Below are positions 1 to 9,179 of a stretch of DNA of 64,000 nt, piece after piece. The stretch lies in the NCBI RefSeq assembly GCF_018736065.1, contig NZ_CP076128.1, positions 558,001 to 622,000 of the forward strand. Direction: 5' to 3'. Position 1 is the stretch's first letter. Each line of letters begins with the position of its first letter. Both the position numbers and the translations under genes were made by a program. The DNA comes from Flammeovirga kamogawensis. GTDB taxonomy: Bacteria > Bacteroidota > Bacteroidia > Cytophagales > Flammeovirgaceae. Below the pieces are notes generated by a model. The model was not told the DNA's origin. It searched no databases and was given only the letters and a program-made list of their open reading frames with translations.

Positions 1-1857
1 GCTTCTGCACAATATGGTTCTGATGCAATTGCAGGTGTTATTAATATTGTTACTAAGAAAAATGATGATGGTATTAGTGTTAATATGGGTACCGGAATAA
101 CTTCTGAAGGTGATGGTGCAACGGCAAATGTGGATGTGAATTATGGAGCTAAACTAGGAGATAAAGGTGGTTTTCTTAATTTAACAGGGCAATATCAACA
201 TAGAGGAAGAACGAATAGAGCACCAGCAGAGGGAGAGGAAACGTTTAGAACTGAAGTTGGAGATGCATTGGCTGATAGTTATGGAGCATTTTTAAATGCG
301 GGTGTTCCTTTGTCTGAAAATACCGAAATTTATGCTTTTGGCGGCTATAACTTTAGGCATGGTGAGTCTTATGCATGGACTAGGTTTGCAGATGATGACA
401 GGAATGTACCTGAAATATATCCAAATGGATATAACCCAAATATTATTTCCGATATCACAGATTATTCTGTAAGTAGTGGTATAAAATCTATGTATAAAGG
501 ATGGAAACTTGATTTAAATAATACTTATGGTTATAACGGTTTTGATTATTCTGTAAATAACACAGTGAATGTATCAATGGGAGCTAATTCTCCAACTAGC
601 TTTTATGCAGGTCGTCATTATTTATCACAAAATGTAACAGGGTTAGATGCTTCTAAATATTATGATGGTATTTTAGAAGGGTTTAATGTTGCTGTTGGAG
701 CTGAATTTAGAATTGATCAATATGGTATTGGAGCTGGCGAAGAAGCTTCTTATAAAAATTACTCTGATGGTAGTTTAGATGGAGGTGCTCAAGGTTTTCC
801 AGGTTTTATGCCAGAAAATGAGGTGAACGCAAACAGAACCAATGCTGCTTTATACTTAGATTTAGAAGCAGATATAACAAAAAAATGGATGATGGCTGTT
901 GCCGTTAGATATGAGAATTATAGTGATTTTGGAAGTACTTTCAACGGTAAAATTGCGTCTAGGTATGAAGTGTCAAAAGCCCTTGCATTTAGAGGGTCTG
1001 TCAGTACTGGATTTAGAGCACCTTCTTTAGCTCAAATTCATTACAATACAAAATTTACAGATTTTGCAGGGGGTGTTGGTATTGATAAAGTTATTGCACC
1101 AAATGATAGTGAATTAGCGAAAACTTTAGGTATTCCAGAATTAACTCAAGAAAAGGCGTTCAATGCTAGCTTAGGTTTTACCTTAAATCCCACCGATGGA
1201 CTTTCTTTAACTGTGGATGGTTATTATGTTGCTATAGATGATCGTATTGTGTTAACTGGAGCTTTTACTGAAGATGACCCAGATGTTGGTGATGAACTTA
1301 AAGCAATGGGAGTAGGCGCTGCTCAGTTTTTTACTAATGCAATTGATACCAAAACAATGGGAGTAGATGTAGTTATTGCTTATACGCATCATATTGATTT
1401 ACACACAATAACTACTTCATTAGCGGGTAATTTTAATCATATGGAACTAGGTGAAATTCATACAAGTGATAAATTACAAGGTAAAGAAGATATTTATTTT
1501 GGAGAGCGTGAACAGATGTTTTTACTAGCATCTGCACCTAAGAGTAAATTTAATTTCTCTGTAAACCATTCGTATAAAAAACTATCAACAATGGTTAGAT
1601 TGAATAGGTTTTCTGAAGTAGAATTAATGAATTGGGATGAAGAAATAGATTATTATTCTGCAAGAATTACTACAGACATTGCAGTTACATATGGCTTTAC
1701 TAAAAATATTAATTGGACCTTAGGTGGAAATAATATATTTAATATTTATCCATCAAAACAAGATCCTTTAGCAACTGAATCTGGTGGATATTATGACGCT
1801 GTTCAAATGGGTTTTAATGGAGCTTATTTCTATACAAAACTTGGTTTTAATTTCTAA
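1..1857 (+). CDS. TonB-dependent outer-membrane receptor (5' partial)
   Basis: This is the C-terminal part of a TonB-dependent receptor. The reading frame is open from base 1, so the true start lies left of the window. The first residues (QYGSDAIAGVINIVTKK) are the classic end of the plug domain. About 590 residues follow with alternating aromatic and polar strands typical of a 22-strand outer-membrane barrel. The protein ends in LGFNF, and a terminal Phe is the usual outer-membrane insertion signal. An internal ATG at 85 is not the real start. The family takes up siderophores, vitamins, glycans or peptides using TonB energy. The substrate cannot be told from this part, and no SusD-like partner follows. 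A strong inverted repeat ends the unit. Confidence 0.93.
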   Translation, partial: ASAQYGSDAIAGVINIVTKKNDDGISVNMGTGITSEGDGATANVDVNYGAKLGDKGGFLNLTGQYQHRGRTNRAPAEGEETFRTEVGDALADSYGAFLNAGVPLSENTEIYAFGGYNFRHGESYAWTRFADDDRNVPEIYPNGYNPNIISDITDYSVSSGIKSMYKGWKLDLNNTYGYNGFDYSVNNTVNVSMGANSPTSFYAGRHYLSQNVTGLDASKYYDGILEGFNVAVGAEFRIDQYGIGAGEEASYKNYSDGSLDGGAQGFPGFMPENEVNANRTNAALYLDLEADITKKWMMAVAVRYENYSDFGSTFNGKIASRYEVSKALAFRGSVSTGFRAPSLAQIHYNTKFTDFAGGVGIDKVIAPNDSELAKTLGIPELTQEKAFNASLGFTLNPTDGLSLTVDGYYVAIDDRIVLTGAFTEDDPDVGDELKAMGVGAAQFFTNAIDTKTMGVDVVIAYTHHIDLHTITTSLAGNFNHMELGEIHTSDKLQGKEDIYFGEREQMFLLASAPKSKFNFSVNHSYKKLSTMVRLNRFSEVELMNWDEEIDYYSARITTDIAVTYGFTKNINWTLGGNNIFNIYPSKQDPLATESGGYYDAVQMGFNGAYFYTKLGFNF

Positions 1858-1867
1858 TTTTAAAGAG

Positions 1868-1907
1868 AAACCTCCTCAAGTTATCAAAATTTGAGGAGGT
1901 TTATTTT
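1868..1907. terminator. Bidirectional intrinsic terminator
   Basis: A perfect 12-bp stem (AAACCTCCTCAA at 1868-1879 with TTGAGGAGGTTT at 1891-1902) is followed by a T-rich run. It lies between the convergent TonB receptor and DUF4384 genes and can serve both. Confidence 0.85.
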
Positions 1908-2786
1908 TTATTTCTCTATTGTAAAATACAATAATTTATCTTGAAAATCGGTGTTGTTCCCTTTATTAGTAGTTAACCAAGATTGAAATTCTTCTGGATT
2001 AATAGTTTTTATTCCTCCTTGGCCAGTTTCTAGAATAGGCTTTGTAAACGGGGTAGGACTATAAATCACATATAACCTGTTAAATAATTTATCTTTGCCC
2101 ATTGTAGAAAGTTGAAGTTCATCAACTTGTCTACTTGATAAGTTATCAAAATCAGAAGCTTTTTGAGGATCAAAAAGTATGTATTCTTTATCACTCATAA
2201 TTTTTAAAGCATCTCCTTGGTCACCTTTAAGTGATGAATAAGGAAATAATCTATAAACGACACCTTCTTCTCTCATAAAAACACTAACATATCCATCTTT
2301 AGGGGATTTGAAAGAAACATAAAGGCTTTGTCCTTCTTTAAAGTTATTCGTTTCACAATTTCCTAATTGATTACAACTTAGTGTAGCTGCTTCAATCTTT
2401 ATGTTTGGAGTTGTAATCTCTCTACCTTTTCCACTTACAGCACATTTTAGATACACTGTTTGCTCACCATCAATAGTTTCTATAAACCATTCATAAGATA
2501 GACTTGTTGTTTTTATCCATTCTCCTTTAACAGTAGAGGTATTTAAAGACATCAAATCTGTAGAAGAGTTATTGACTTGTAAATCTGTACTTGATGATAA
2601 ATTTGTTCCAAATTGATCTGCCAATGCTTGTATCTGTGCCTTTCTTAATAATTGTTCTTTAAAACTACCAACAGTATAACTATCCAACAATGGTTCTGTA
2701 ATTGTTGAGCTTACTTTTTTAGTTTTCTGACCAAAAACTAATGAAGGAAATATAATTAAAAACAAAAAGAGTATATTTTTATACAT
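1908..2786 (-). CDS. Secreted DUF4384 domain protein
   Basis: A 292-residue exported protein with an N-terminal signal peptide (hydrophobic run ending LVFGQ, about residues 1-20). Residues about 40-65 carry an Ala/Leu/Gln-rich helix (ALADQFGTNLS) like that of LPP20/FlgO-type domains. Residues about 150-185 (EGQSLYVSFKSP then GYVSVF and YRLFPY) match the DUF4384 core, a beta-sandwich often joined to caspase-like or kinase modules in other bacteria. Its molecular function is unknown. It is transcribed divergently from a second small secreted protein with an LPP20-like helix, sharing a 106-bp intergenic region. A secreted caspase-like gene lies 2.5 kb away. The domain call is from memory of the family pattern. 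Confidence 0.85.
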   Translation of the reverse strand: MYKNILFLFLIIFPSLVFGQKTKKVSSTITEPLLDSYTVGSFKEQLLRKAQIQALADQFGTNLSSSTDLQVNNSSTDLMSLNTSTVKGEWIKTTSLSYEWFIETIDGEQTVYLKCAVSGKGREITTPNIKIEAATLSCNQLGNCETNNFKEGQSLYVSFKSPKDGYVSVFMREEGVVYRLFPYSSLKGDQGDALKIMSDKEYILFDPQKASDFDNLSSRQVDELQLSTMGKDKLFNRLYVIYSPTPFTKPILETGQGGIKTINPEEFQSWLTTNKGNNTDFQDKLLYFTIEK

Positions 2787-2892
2787 GTTGATTATTACTA
2801 ATTTAGATTTTCAAACTTTCAATTGTGAATTTAAAAGTAATTCTAATTATATTGAACTTTTAAACTGACATTTTTTATCATAACAAATATCT

Positions 2893-3549
2893 ATGAAAAG
2901 TAAACTTTTTTATACCATAGCATTAATGTGCTCTTTACTACTTTTTAACTTATCCGCACAAAGTCAGACTAAAAAAGAGAAAAAAGCAACTTTAAAGCAA
3001 TTAAAGACAAAAGCAGTTAAAGATGCTAAGAAGCAAGCTAAGACTTTATCTAAACAAGGTTATACAGAAATTCCTGGTGACTTACCAATGGCAATGCAGT
3101 TAGAAAATTCGTATTATGCTAGGTTAGCTCAAGATGATATGGGAAACCCTAAATTTTTTGTAGTTTTCCAAGAATCTAAAGGAGAGTCTTTTGCAGCAGC
3201 AAAGCAATCAGCATATCAATTATGTTTGAATGAATTAGCTACTCAAATTGGTTCTGAAATTATTGGTAGAATTAAGACAAACCTTTCTAATTCTGAAAGC
3301 CTAAATGATTCGGGATCTGTAAATGAAGTAATTGGTTCTTACCAAAACAATGTTTCTGCTCGTTTAGGTAGAACAACACCAATTGTTCTACTTAAAAAAG
3401 TTGATGGAGGAATGACTTACATAACAATGTCTGTAAAATACCCTATTTCTGAAGCAGAAAGAATTGTAAAAGAAGATTTGCGAAAAGAGTTAGCTAAAAA
3501 ATCAGATCTCCAACAAGATGAGATTGATGGTTTATTAGATATCAGATAA
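2893..3549 (+). CDS. Secreted LPP20-like hypothetical protein
   Basis: A 218-residue protein with a signal peptide (about residues 1-25, ending SAQSQ) followed by a Lys-rich amphipathic stretch. The middle contains an alternating strand region (YYARLAQDDMGNPKFFVVFQ) and a helix (AAKQSAYQLCLNELATQIG). A later strand pattern (MTYITMSVKYP) gives the overall look of LPP20/FlgO-like proteins. No lipobox Cys is visible, so it is probably soluble in the periplasm or secreted. It faces the DUF4384 gene across a divergent promoter region, and both share the Ala/Leu helix followed by a Q-[IF]-G motif. Function is unknown and the family assignment is moderate. Confidence 0.85.
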   Translation: MKSKLFYTIALMCSLLLFNLSAQSQTKKEKKATLKQLKTKAVKDAKKQAKTLSKQGYTEIPGDLPMAMQLENSYYARLAQDDMGNPKFFVVFQESKGESFAAAKQSAYQLCLNELATQIGSEIIGRIKTNLSNSESLNDSGSVNEVIGSYQNNVSARLGRTTPIVLLKKVDGGMTYITMSVKYPISEAERIVKEDLRKELAKKSDLQQDEIDGLLDIR

Positions 3550-3570
3550 TTTATAAGTCTGTAATTCTTA

Positions 3571-3610
3571 AAAAGGTATCACATAATTGAAATGTGATAC
3601 CTTTTTTTAT
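3571..3610. terminator. Bidirectional intrinsic terminator
   Basis: Perfect 13-bp stem (arms 3571-3583 and 3593-3605) with a 9-nt loop, followed by a run of T on the plus strand and preceded by A-rich sequence. It separates the LPP20-like gene from the convergent acetyltransferase gene. Confidence 0.88.
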
Positions 3611-3626
3611 GAACAAAATCAGTATA

Positions 3627-4172
3627 CTATTGTAGTTTTTGTTCTTCCCACTCCGAACGGAGAATGCCATAACTTAGAGAATCAAAATATTTGCCTTTCA
3701 CAATTCTAGCATTTCTAAATTGAGCCTCTTTTTTCATCCCTAACTTTTTTGAAAGTTTCATCATCCCTTCATTACCAGACCATGTTGTTAACCCAAGTCT
3801 AACTAATTCAGGTTTTTCAGCAAAAAGTAAATCAATCCAAAGATATAGCGCCTGGTAACCAATGCCTTTAAACCAAAAATCTGGGTTGAAAACAACTATT
3901 CCAATTTCCATCCAATTAGTTTCCTCAGACCTCCATCTCCAGGTAACTTCACCAATAAGTTTATTTGCTTCATTGGTAATTATTCTTTTTTGTGGAAGTG
4001 GATTTATATCGGTTTTAAAATCAGTTTTTAATTGTTGGATAAAGCTTTCTATTTCATCAACAGATTTCTTTTTGTAATACGGAGCATTTAAATTTTGATA
4101 GGTGTGATGAGGAAGCAACCACAGCTTATATTCATCTAGGTCATTTAGGGTTAATGTTCTTAGTTTAATCAT
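3627..4172 (-). CDS. GNAT family N-acetyltransferase (RimJ/RimL-like)
   Basis: A 181-residue cytoplasmic enzyme of the GNAT fold, expected to transfer an acetyl group from acetyl-CoA to an amine. The N-terminal IKLRTLTLNDLDEYKLW segment is the typical first strand and helix. The GEVTWRW and WMEIGIVVFNP strands and the following WFKGIGYQALYLWIDLLF helix form the acetyl-CoA binding region; the usual Q/RxxGxG/A loop appears in the reduced form KGIGYQA. The ending MMKLSKKLGMKKEAQFRNARIVKGKYFD matches the RimJ/RimL-type branch that modifies protein N-termini, antibiotics or small amines. The substrate cannot be predicted. The 123-bp gap to the next minus-strand gene upstream shows no clear terminator, so read-through from the exporter is possible. 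Confidence 0.9.
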   Translation of the reverse strand: MIKLRTLTLNDLDEYKLWLLPHHTYQNLNAPYYKKKSVDEIESFIQQLKTDFKTDINPLPQKRIITNEANKLIGEVTWRWRSEETNWMEIGIVVFNPDFWFKGIGYQALYLWIDLLFAEKPELVRLGLTTWSGNEGMMKLSKKLGMKKEAQFRNARIVKGKYFDSLSYGILRSEWEEQKLQ

Positions 4173-4295
4173 TTTTATTAGTAACTAGGTTTATTAAAAC
4201 TACATTCTTATAGTTTTACTTGGTTCTTTATTTAATTTTTAATGGTTTGTTATTTGACAATTAGTAAGACTGTTCTGACAGTAAATAATTAAAAA

Positions 4296-5195
4296 TTATC
4301 TATTGAAAGGGTATTTCAGTTTAAAACTATTGAATAATAAGCCAACCACAACTAATAAACCACCAATAACCTGAGCAGGAACGATTTCATCGCCCAATAA
4401 AAAAGAAGCTGATGTACCAAATACTGGTACTAAATTCATAAATAAAGCACTAGTTTCAGCTCCAATTTCTTTGATTGATATAAACCAAAAAGCTCCACAA
4501 ATAGCTGTAGATAGTGCACCCATAAAGAAAATAGCTAATAAATATTCTTTAGTTGTAGGAAAAATAAATTGTTCTGTAAAAAGACTTACGGAAATAAAGC
4601 ATATACATGCCACAACAGTTACTAGTGTTGTTAACCATAGCGGGCTTATTCCTGTTAAATATTTTTTTATAAAAACATTACCAAAAGAAAAACTGATGTT
4701 TGCAGCTAAAATATATAAATCTCCTTTAGAGAAGGTAAGGTTTTGTATAGTTGCAATATCTCCTTTGGTTATAACCATAAGTATACCCGTAAAGCCAAAG
4801 CAAATACCAATTATTTGTTTAGGTTTCAATTTTGTCTTTAACATTGGTATAGATATTAAAGCAGTATTAAGAGGGGTAAGGCCAATAATTAAAACACCAT
4901 TAAATGCAGAGGTGAACTTTAAGCCTTCTAAAAAGAGAATATTATATAGAAACGCTCCCACAATACCTAAGAAGACAATTTCTTTCCATTTAGAAATACT
5001 TTTTTGAATTTGTTCTTTCGAAGGTTTTTTGAACAAAATTATGGCAATCAAAAATAAGGCTCCTAATGTATATCTGTAGGTACCTGTTAGCATAGAAGAG
5101 GTATAACTTAATGCAATTTGAGAGACATGGAAGTTTGTTCCCCATATAAAAGTTGTAAAAATGAGGAATAAATAATATTTGTTTTTTGTTGGCAT
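4296..5195 (-). CDS. EamA/DMT family transporter
   Basis: A 299-residue inner-membrane protein of the drug/metabolite transporter superfamily with about ten hydrophobic helices in two tandem EamA repeats (about residues 5-140 and 150-290). The first repeat starts with the characteristic FTTFIWGTNFHVSQIAL, and the second half contains GDLYILAANISFSFGNVFIKK. The glycine-rich last helix (VIGGLLVVVGLLFN) is also typical. Members export amino acids, metabolites or drugs; the substrate is unknown here. It lies upstream of the GNAT gene on the same strand with a 123-bp gap and has its own intergenic region facing the divergent caspase gene. Confidence 0.93.
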   Translation of the reverse strand: MPTKNKYYLFLIFTTFIWGTNFHVSQIALSYTSSMLTGTYRYTLGALFLIAIILFKKPSKEQIQKSISKWKEIVFLGIVGAFLYNILFLEGLKFTSAFNGVLIIGLTPLNTALISIPMLKTKLKPKQIIGICFGFTGILMVITKGDIATIQNLTFSKGDLYILAANISFSFGNVFIKKYLTGISPLWLTTLVTVVACICFISVSLFTEQFIFPTTKEYLLAIFFMGALSTAICGAFWFISIKEIGAETSALFMNLVPVFGTSASFLLGDEIVPAQVIGGLLVVVGLLFNSFKLKYPFNR

Positions 5196-5317
5196 TTGCT
5201 TGTTAATAGAAGTTTAGACTTGTAAAGATGCAATTTTTAGCATGATATTCGTATAAGTAATTTTATTATTAAGATATATTCCTAACAATTACCAAATATT
5301 AAAACACAATTAATTCG

Positions 5318-6844
5318 ATGTGCCTAGTTAATTTATGTACTAAATTATTTTTTGTGCAATTGCTCATTCTATCTTTTACCCCTTCAATATTTTCACAATC
5401 GTACAGAAGTATTGATGTAATAAATGGTTTAGATGTCAAGGATAATAATGAAATAGAATCCAATGCATATGCACTTTTAATTGGAACTGATAAGTACCAA
5501 TATTTTGATGATTTAAAAAATCCCGTTTATGATACAGAAGGTGTAGCAGAGGTGCTAAAAAATGAGTATGATTTTAAGGTGGAAATTCTCAAAAACCCTT
5601 CTAAAACTGCAATATTAAATAAACTAAGAGCCTACAAAGATAAATTGAAAAAGTACGATAGATTTATTCTTTATATTGCCGGGCATGGTACTTACGAGCA
5701 TAGGTATTTTAATGAAGGTTTTTTAGTTACTAGTTTTACTAGAAATGAACGAAGAGACCCAAATTATGAGTCCTATTTACCTTTTTATACCGTAAAGCAG
5801 CTTACTGACAACTTTAAATCTAGACAAGTAATGCTGGTAGTAGATGTTTGTTTTGGAGGTGCTTTTAATGATAAAATTGCCAAAGGGAGATCAGTTTATT
5901 CTAAGAATAGCCACTTGTCAGCGCCTCAATTTTTACAGAATCAATTAAAGGAAAGAAATAGGTTTGTTTTAAGTTCTAGTAGATTAAATCCTGTTGCAGA
6001 TGGTGTAAAAGGAAAGCATTCTCCTTTTGCCCAAAAGTTTATCCATTCTCTAAAAATAAATGCAGAGGATAGTATTGTAACTGCAAACGATTTATCAAGT
6101 GAGTTGAAGACATTAAGTTCACGGCCAATTTTAGGTCACTTTGGGAATTATATAGGTAGTAGTGACTTTGTGTTTAAAGCAAAATCAGAAAAAATCTCAT
6201 CTGAAATTTTAGTAAGTAATGCAGTTAAAGGATACGTTGATTATTTGAGAGGATTACCAGAATTTAGACTTAGACAAAATAAGTTACTATCTCCAGAGTT
6301 AAATCAAGTTGTACTTCAATTACAAGAAGCTTCACAAATGGGGAATGCAGAAGCATCTTTTTGGTTATCTTTATTAGGAAAAAGAAAACACGGTTTAGAA
6401 CTTTCAGAAAGTGAGATTAATGTATATGCAGACGATGCAATTACAAAATTTACAACAGAATTAGAAAATGGTATTGATATCCATATTGGGTATTTAGCTG
6501 CTATCCAGACAGAAAATATAAAGAAATTCACAAATAAATCGAAAATTCAAGATTGGTATACTACAGCCACAAATAAGAATTTATTTATGTGTAATTTATT
6601 TGCAGGTAACTATTCCAAATCAATTGGTAACTTTAAGTACGCCTATAAATTTTATGAGCAAGGAGCAGAACAAGGTAACTCCTTTTGTCAGTTTGAGTTA
6701 GCCAACTTAAAATATAACAATAAAGCATCAATCGAAAATTTGGGTTATCAAACAGATGATTATAAATTTTGGCTTCAAAAGGCAAGTGATAACGGTTTAC
6801 AGCGAGCAAAAGAAATACTTTTTCGCTCAACTGTAAACAAATAA
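5318..6844 (+). CDS. Secreted caspase-like (C14) peptidase with Sel1-like repeats
   Basis: A 508-residue exported protein with a signal peptide (about residues 1-27, ending SIFSQ). A caspase-fold domain spans about residues 48-280. YALLIGTDKY opens the fold, the catalytic His is His123 in YIAGHGTY, and the catalytic Cys is Cys178 in VVDVCFGG, so the dyad looks intact. Residues about 330-500 are helical and contain Sel1/TPR-like units (YKFYEQGAEQGNSFCQFELA, then WLQKASDNGLQRAKEIL), likely for protein binding. Bacterial metacaspase/orthocaspase relatives cleave after basic or acidic residues, but the target is unknown. Export distinguishes it from cytoplasmic defence caspases. Nearby genes encode other secreted proteins with DUF4384 and LPP20-like domains, which often accompany this family. 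Confidence 0.9.
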   Translation: MCLVNLCTKLFFVQLLILSFTPSIFSQSYRSIDVINGLDVKDNNEIESNAYALLIGTDKYQYFDDLKNPVYDTEGVAEVLKNEYDFKVEILKNPSKTAILNKLRAYKDKLKKYDRFILYIAGHGTYEHRYFNEGFLVTSFTRNERRDPNYESYLPFYTVKQLTDNFKSRQVMLVVDVCFGGAFNDKIAKGRSVYSKNSHLSAPQFLQNQLKERNRFVLSSSRLNPVADGVKGKHSPFAQKFIHSLKINAEDSIVTANDLSSELKTLSSRPILGHFGNYIGSSDFVFKAKSEKISSEILVSNAVKGYVDYLRGLPEFRLRQNKLLSPELNQVVLQLQEASQMGNAEASFWLSLLGKRKHGLELSESEINVYADDAITKFTTELENGIDIHIGYLAAIQTENIKKFTNKSKIQDWYTTATNKNLFMCNLFAGNYSKSIGNFKYAYKFYEQGAEQGNSFCQFELANLKYNNKASIENLGYQTDDYKFWLQKASDNGLQRAKEILFRSTVNK

Positions 6845-6850
6845 ATAATC

Positions 6851-6889
6851 AGTGCTTTTGAATTAATCATACATTAATTCAAAAGCACT
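6851..6889. terminator. 17-bp perfect inverted repeat at the caspase/helicase junction
   Basis: Arms 6851-6867 and 6873-6889 are perfect complements around a 5-nt loop (CATAC). The hairpin overlaps the last codons of the helicase gene on the minus strand and lies 6 bp after the caspase stop. There is no clean U-run on the plus strand, while the minus-strand exit reads gattatttat. It probably acts as a shared terminator or 3'-end stabiliser. Confidence 0.65.
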
Positions 6890-8785
6890 TCGGTATGCTT
6901 CTATATCGTTTACGTAATCTATAAATTTGCTATAGAATTTATTTCTAGATACCGTTGCACTATCACCAATAACAACTAATTTTTTCTTTGCTCTTGTCAT
7001 GGCTACATTCATTCTTCTAGCATTTGATAGAAAGCCAATAATGCCGTCATCATTAGATCTTACAAGACTTATATAAATGATATCTCTTTCTTGCCCTTGA
7101 AAAGAATCTACAGTATTTACGTTAATTTTCTCTCGAACAATAGAAGGAACATCCATTTGTTGTACAAGCTCTTTTAAAACTTTGACTTGAGCTTTATAAG
7201 GAGTAATGATACCAATACTTCCAATTTTATCTAATTGATTAGAGCTGTCGACAATGTTTATATATTGTACTAAATGCTTTTGTAAAAGCTCAGCTTCTTC
7301 TTTATTATAAGTACTTAACGATTCTGGGGCAATCTGATCTTGAAAACCTGTACCTGCAGTATCAATAAATTCGAGAGGTTGGTCTTCATCATAAATTTTC
7401 CAATCTCTTACTTCATCATTTGCAATTAATTTGCCGTCATAAAAATAATCTGAAGGGAAGTTCATTATATCTTTATTCATGCGATATTGTTCTTTAAGCA
7501 TTACATCAACAGATTTTTGCTTAATCACATTTTCGAATAATGTTTTATCCATACCTTCTTTAGCTGCTTCAACAGATTTAATTGTTGGCGGTAATTGTTG
7601 ATGGTCTCCAGCTAAAACTATTTTATCTGCTTTAAGAATCGGAATCCATGTGGCCGCTTCTAATGCTTGTGCTGCTTCATCTATATATGCAGTAGAGAAA
7701 CGCTTACTTCTCATTAATTGAGTTGTTGCACCTACAAGTGTGCAAGTAACTACCTCTGCTTTTTCAAATATATCATTAGATATATAATCTGATAAAGAGC
7801 GAATTTCTTTCCTAAGTTTATTTGCTTCAACATAGAGCATTTTACGTTCCTTACGCTGATCGCTTCCAAAGTTGCGTTTAAATTTAGATGCAGCATCTCG
7901 GTATTGTGCTTCTTGTTGTTTTATTGCTTTTAGTTCTTTATATCTTAGGTGCTTTGTAATTTTATAATCAACAGTTTGTTGTAATAAACGATCTGTTACT
8001 CTGGCAGGGTGACCTAGTCGGAGTACATTTATACCTTTTTCTACTAATTTATCAGTAAGTAAATCTACAGCAGCATTACTTGGTGCAGTAACTAAAACCT
8101 GATCAGTTTCTTTTAAATCTTGAATGATACATTGTACTAAAGTTGTTGTTTTTCCTGTTCCTGGAGGTCCATGGATAATGGCTACATCTTCAGCAGCTAG
8201 AGTATTTCTTAATGCTTCATTTTGACTTTGATTTAAATAAGGAATATCAAATTCATATTTTTTTGCAAAAGAAGCCTTTCTATTTCCTAGAAGAATTTCT
8301 CTCATTTTTATTAATTGAGGTTCCTCTCCATTCATAGCAATAGTGAGTGCTCTTTCTAATTCTTTGTAAGCTCCTTCATCAAAAAGTAACTGTACTCCAA
8401 GGTTACCATCTGATATCCATTCAGGAATATCGTCTTCGTTCAAAGTAATAACCATTTCATTACCTTTTACTTGATTTATAACGCCCTTAGAATTTTCAGA
8501 AATTTCATCATTATTACCTGCTAAAGAAAATAGACTAACAGTTTTACCTGTTTGGAAAACATGGGCTTGCTCTTGTTTTCTAGATACTTTAATTATAACT
8601 CTAGCTCCAGCATCAAAACTAGATTTTTCTAATTGTACAGGGTACCAGCAAATTCCTTTATTTCTTCGTTCTTCAATAGAAGAGTCACTCATCAATTTTT
8701 TATACTGCTCTAAGTCTTCCTTTTTCTCAATTTCTAATAGTTTTAGAAGATGCTGGAAATGTGCTTTTATATCTTTTGAATCCAT
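6863..8785 (-). CDS. Superfamily 1 (UPF1/IGHMBP2-like) DNA/RNA helicase
   Basis: A 640-residue ATP-dependent helicase of the SF1B UPF1-like group. Walker A is GPPGTGKT at residues 206-213. Further motifs in order are motif II (YIDEAAQALEA), motif III (LAGDHQQLPPT), motif IV region (EQYRMNKDIM), motif V (VNTVDSFQGQERDIIYISLVR) and motif VI (MNVAMTRAKKKLVVIGD). The N-terminal 180 residues form the beta-barrel-containing region seen in SMUBP2-type proteins. Family members unwind nucleic acid 5' to 3', and the bacterial representatives are poorly characterised. It is a stand-alone gene convergent with the caspase gene. Length and motif set look complete. Confidence 0.95.
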   Translation of the reverse strand: MDSKDIKAHFQHLLKLLEIEKKEDLEQYKKLMSDSSIEERRNKGICWYPVQLEKSSFDAGARVIIKVSRKQEQAHVFQTGKTVSLFSLAGNNDEISENSKGVINQVKGNEMVITLNEDDIPEWISDGNLGVQLLFDEGAYKELERALTIAMNGEEPQLIKMREILLGNRKASFAKKYEFDIPYLNQSQNEALRNTLAAEDVAIIHGPPGTGKTTTLVQCIIQDLKETDQVLVTAPSNAAVDLLTDKLVEKGINVLRLGHPARVTDRLLQQTVDYKITKHLRYKELKAIKQQEAQYRDAASKFKRNFGSDQRKERKMLYVEANKLRKEIRSLSDYISNDIFEKAEVVTCTLVGATTQLMRSKRFSTAYIDEAAQALEAATWIPILKADKIVLAGDHQQLPPTIKSVEAAKEGMDKTLFENVIKQKSVDVMLKEQYRMNKDIMNFPSDYFYDGKLIANDEVRDWKIYDEDQPLEFIDTAGTGFQDQIAPESLSTYNKEEAELLQKHLVQYINIVDSSNQLDKIGSIGIITPYKAQVKVLKELVQQMDVPSIVREKINVNTVDSFQGQERDIIYISLVRSNDDGIIGFLSNARRMNVAMTRAKKKLVVIGDSATVSRNKFYSKFIDYVNDIEAYRSAFELMYD

Positions 8786-9179
8786 TATATCATAGTTTTA
8801 AACTAAGCTAATCAAATAATTTTAAGTAGTAGTAATATTTTTTTTAATAAAATTGATCTTATGTGCAACGTTTAAAAAAATGATATGTCTTTATTACTGA
8901 ATCGAATATTCAAAATTACTGAACGATACTGAACAACCCTGTTCGATGGTGTTACAGATTGTTAGTAATTTTGTGAAATTTATAATTAATTAAGCATTTT
9001 GTTTGCATATTTTAAAATCAAGCTCTATAATTGATGATGTTATTAAGAAATATAAATATATAGTGTCAAATACTAACTCGTTTAATAACATATTTATAAT
9101 CAACTAATAAAGAATTTTTTTGAAGGTTAATTACCAATTCAACCTTTAAAAAGCTAGTGTCAAATTACGTAATCTATTT
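8786..9179. other. 394-bp intergenic region upstream of a TonB-type receptor
   Basis: No gene is visible. The region holds three ACTGAA direct repeats (8896, 8918, 8928), GAACGAT at 8921-8927, a -7-like TAATTTTG at 8966-8973, two copies of TAGTGTCAAAT (9061-9071 and 9155-9165), and an inverted repeat AAGGTT/AACCTT (9123-9128 and 9141-9146) just before the start codon. The layout suggests a regulated promoter with a long leader, but no regulator is identified. Confidence 0.5.

Noticed and set aside
4471-5007. 178-codon open frame on the plus strand antisense to the EamA transporter gene
   Set aside because: It has no recognisable domain and lies fully inside a clear ten-helix transporter gene on the other strand; it is a shadow frame.
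5318-6844. Caspase gene plus helicase gene as an anti-phage defence pair
   Set aside because: The caspase has a signal peptide and is exported, the genes are convergent rather than co-transcribed, and no other defence gene is near.
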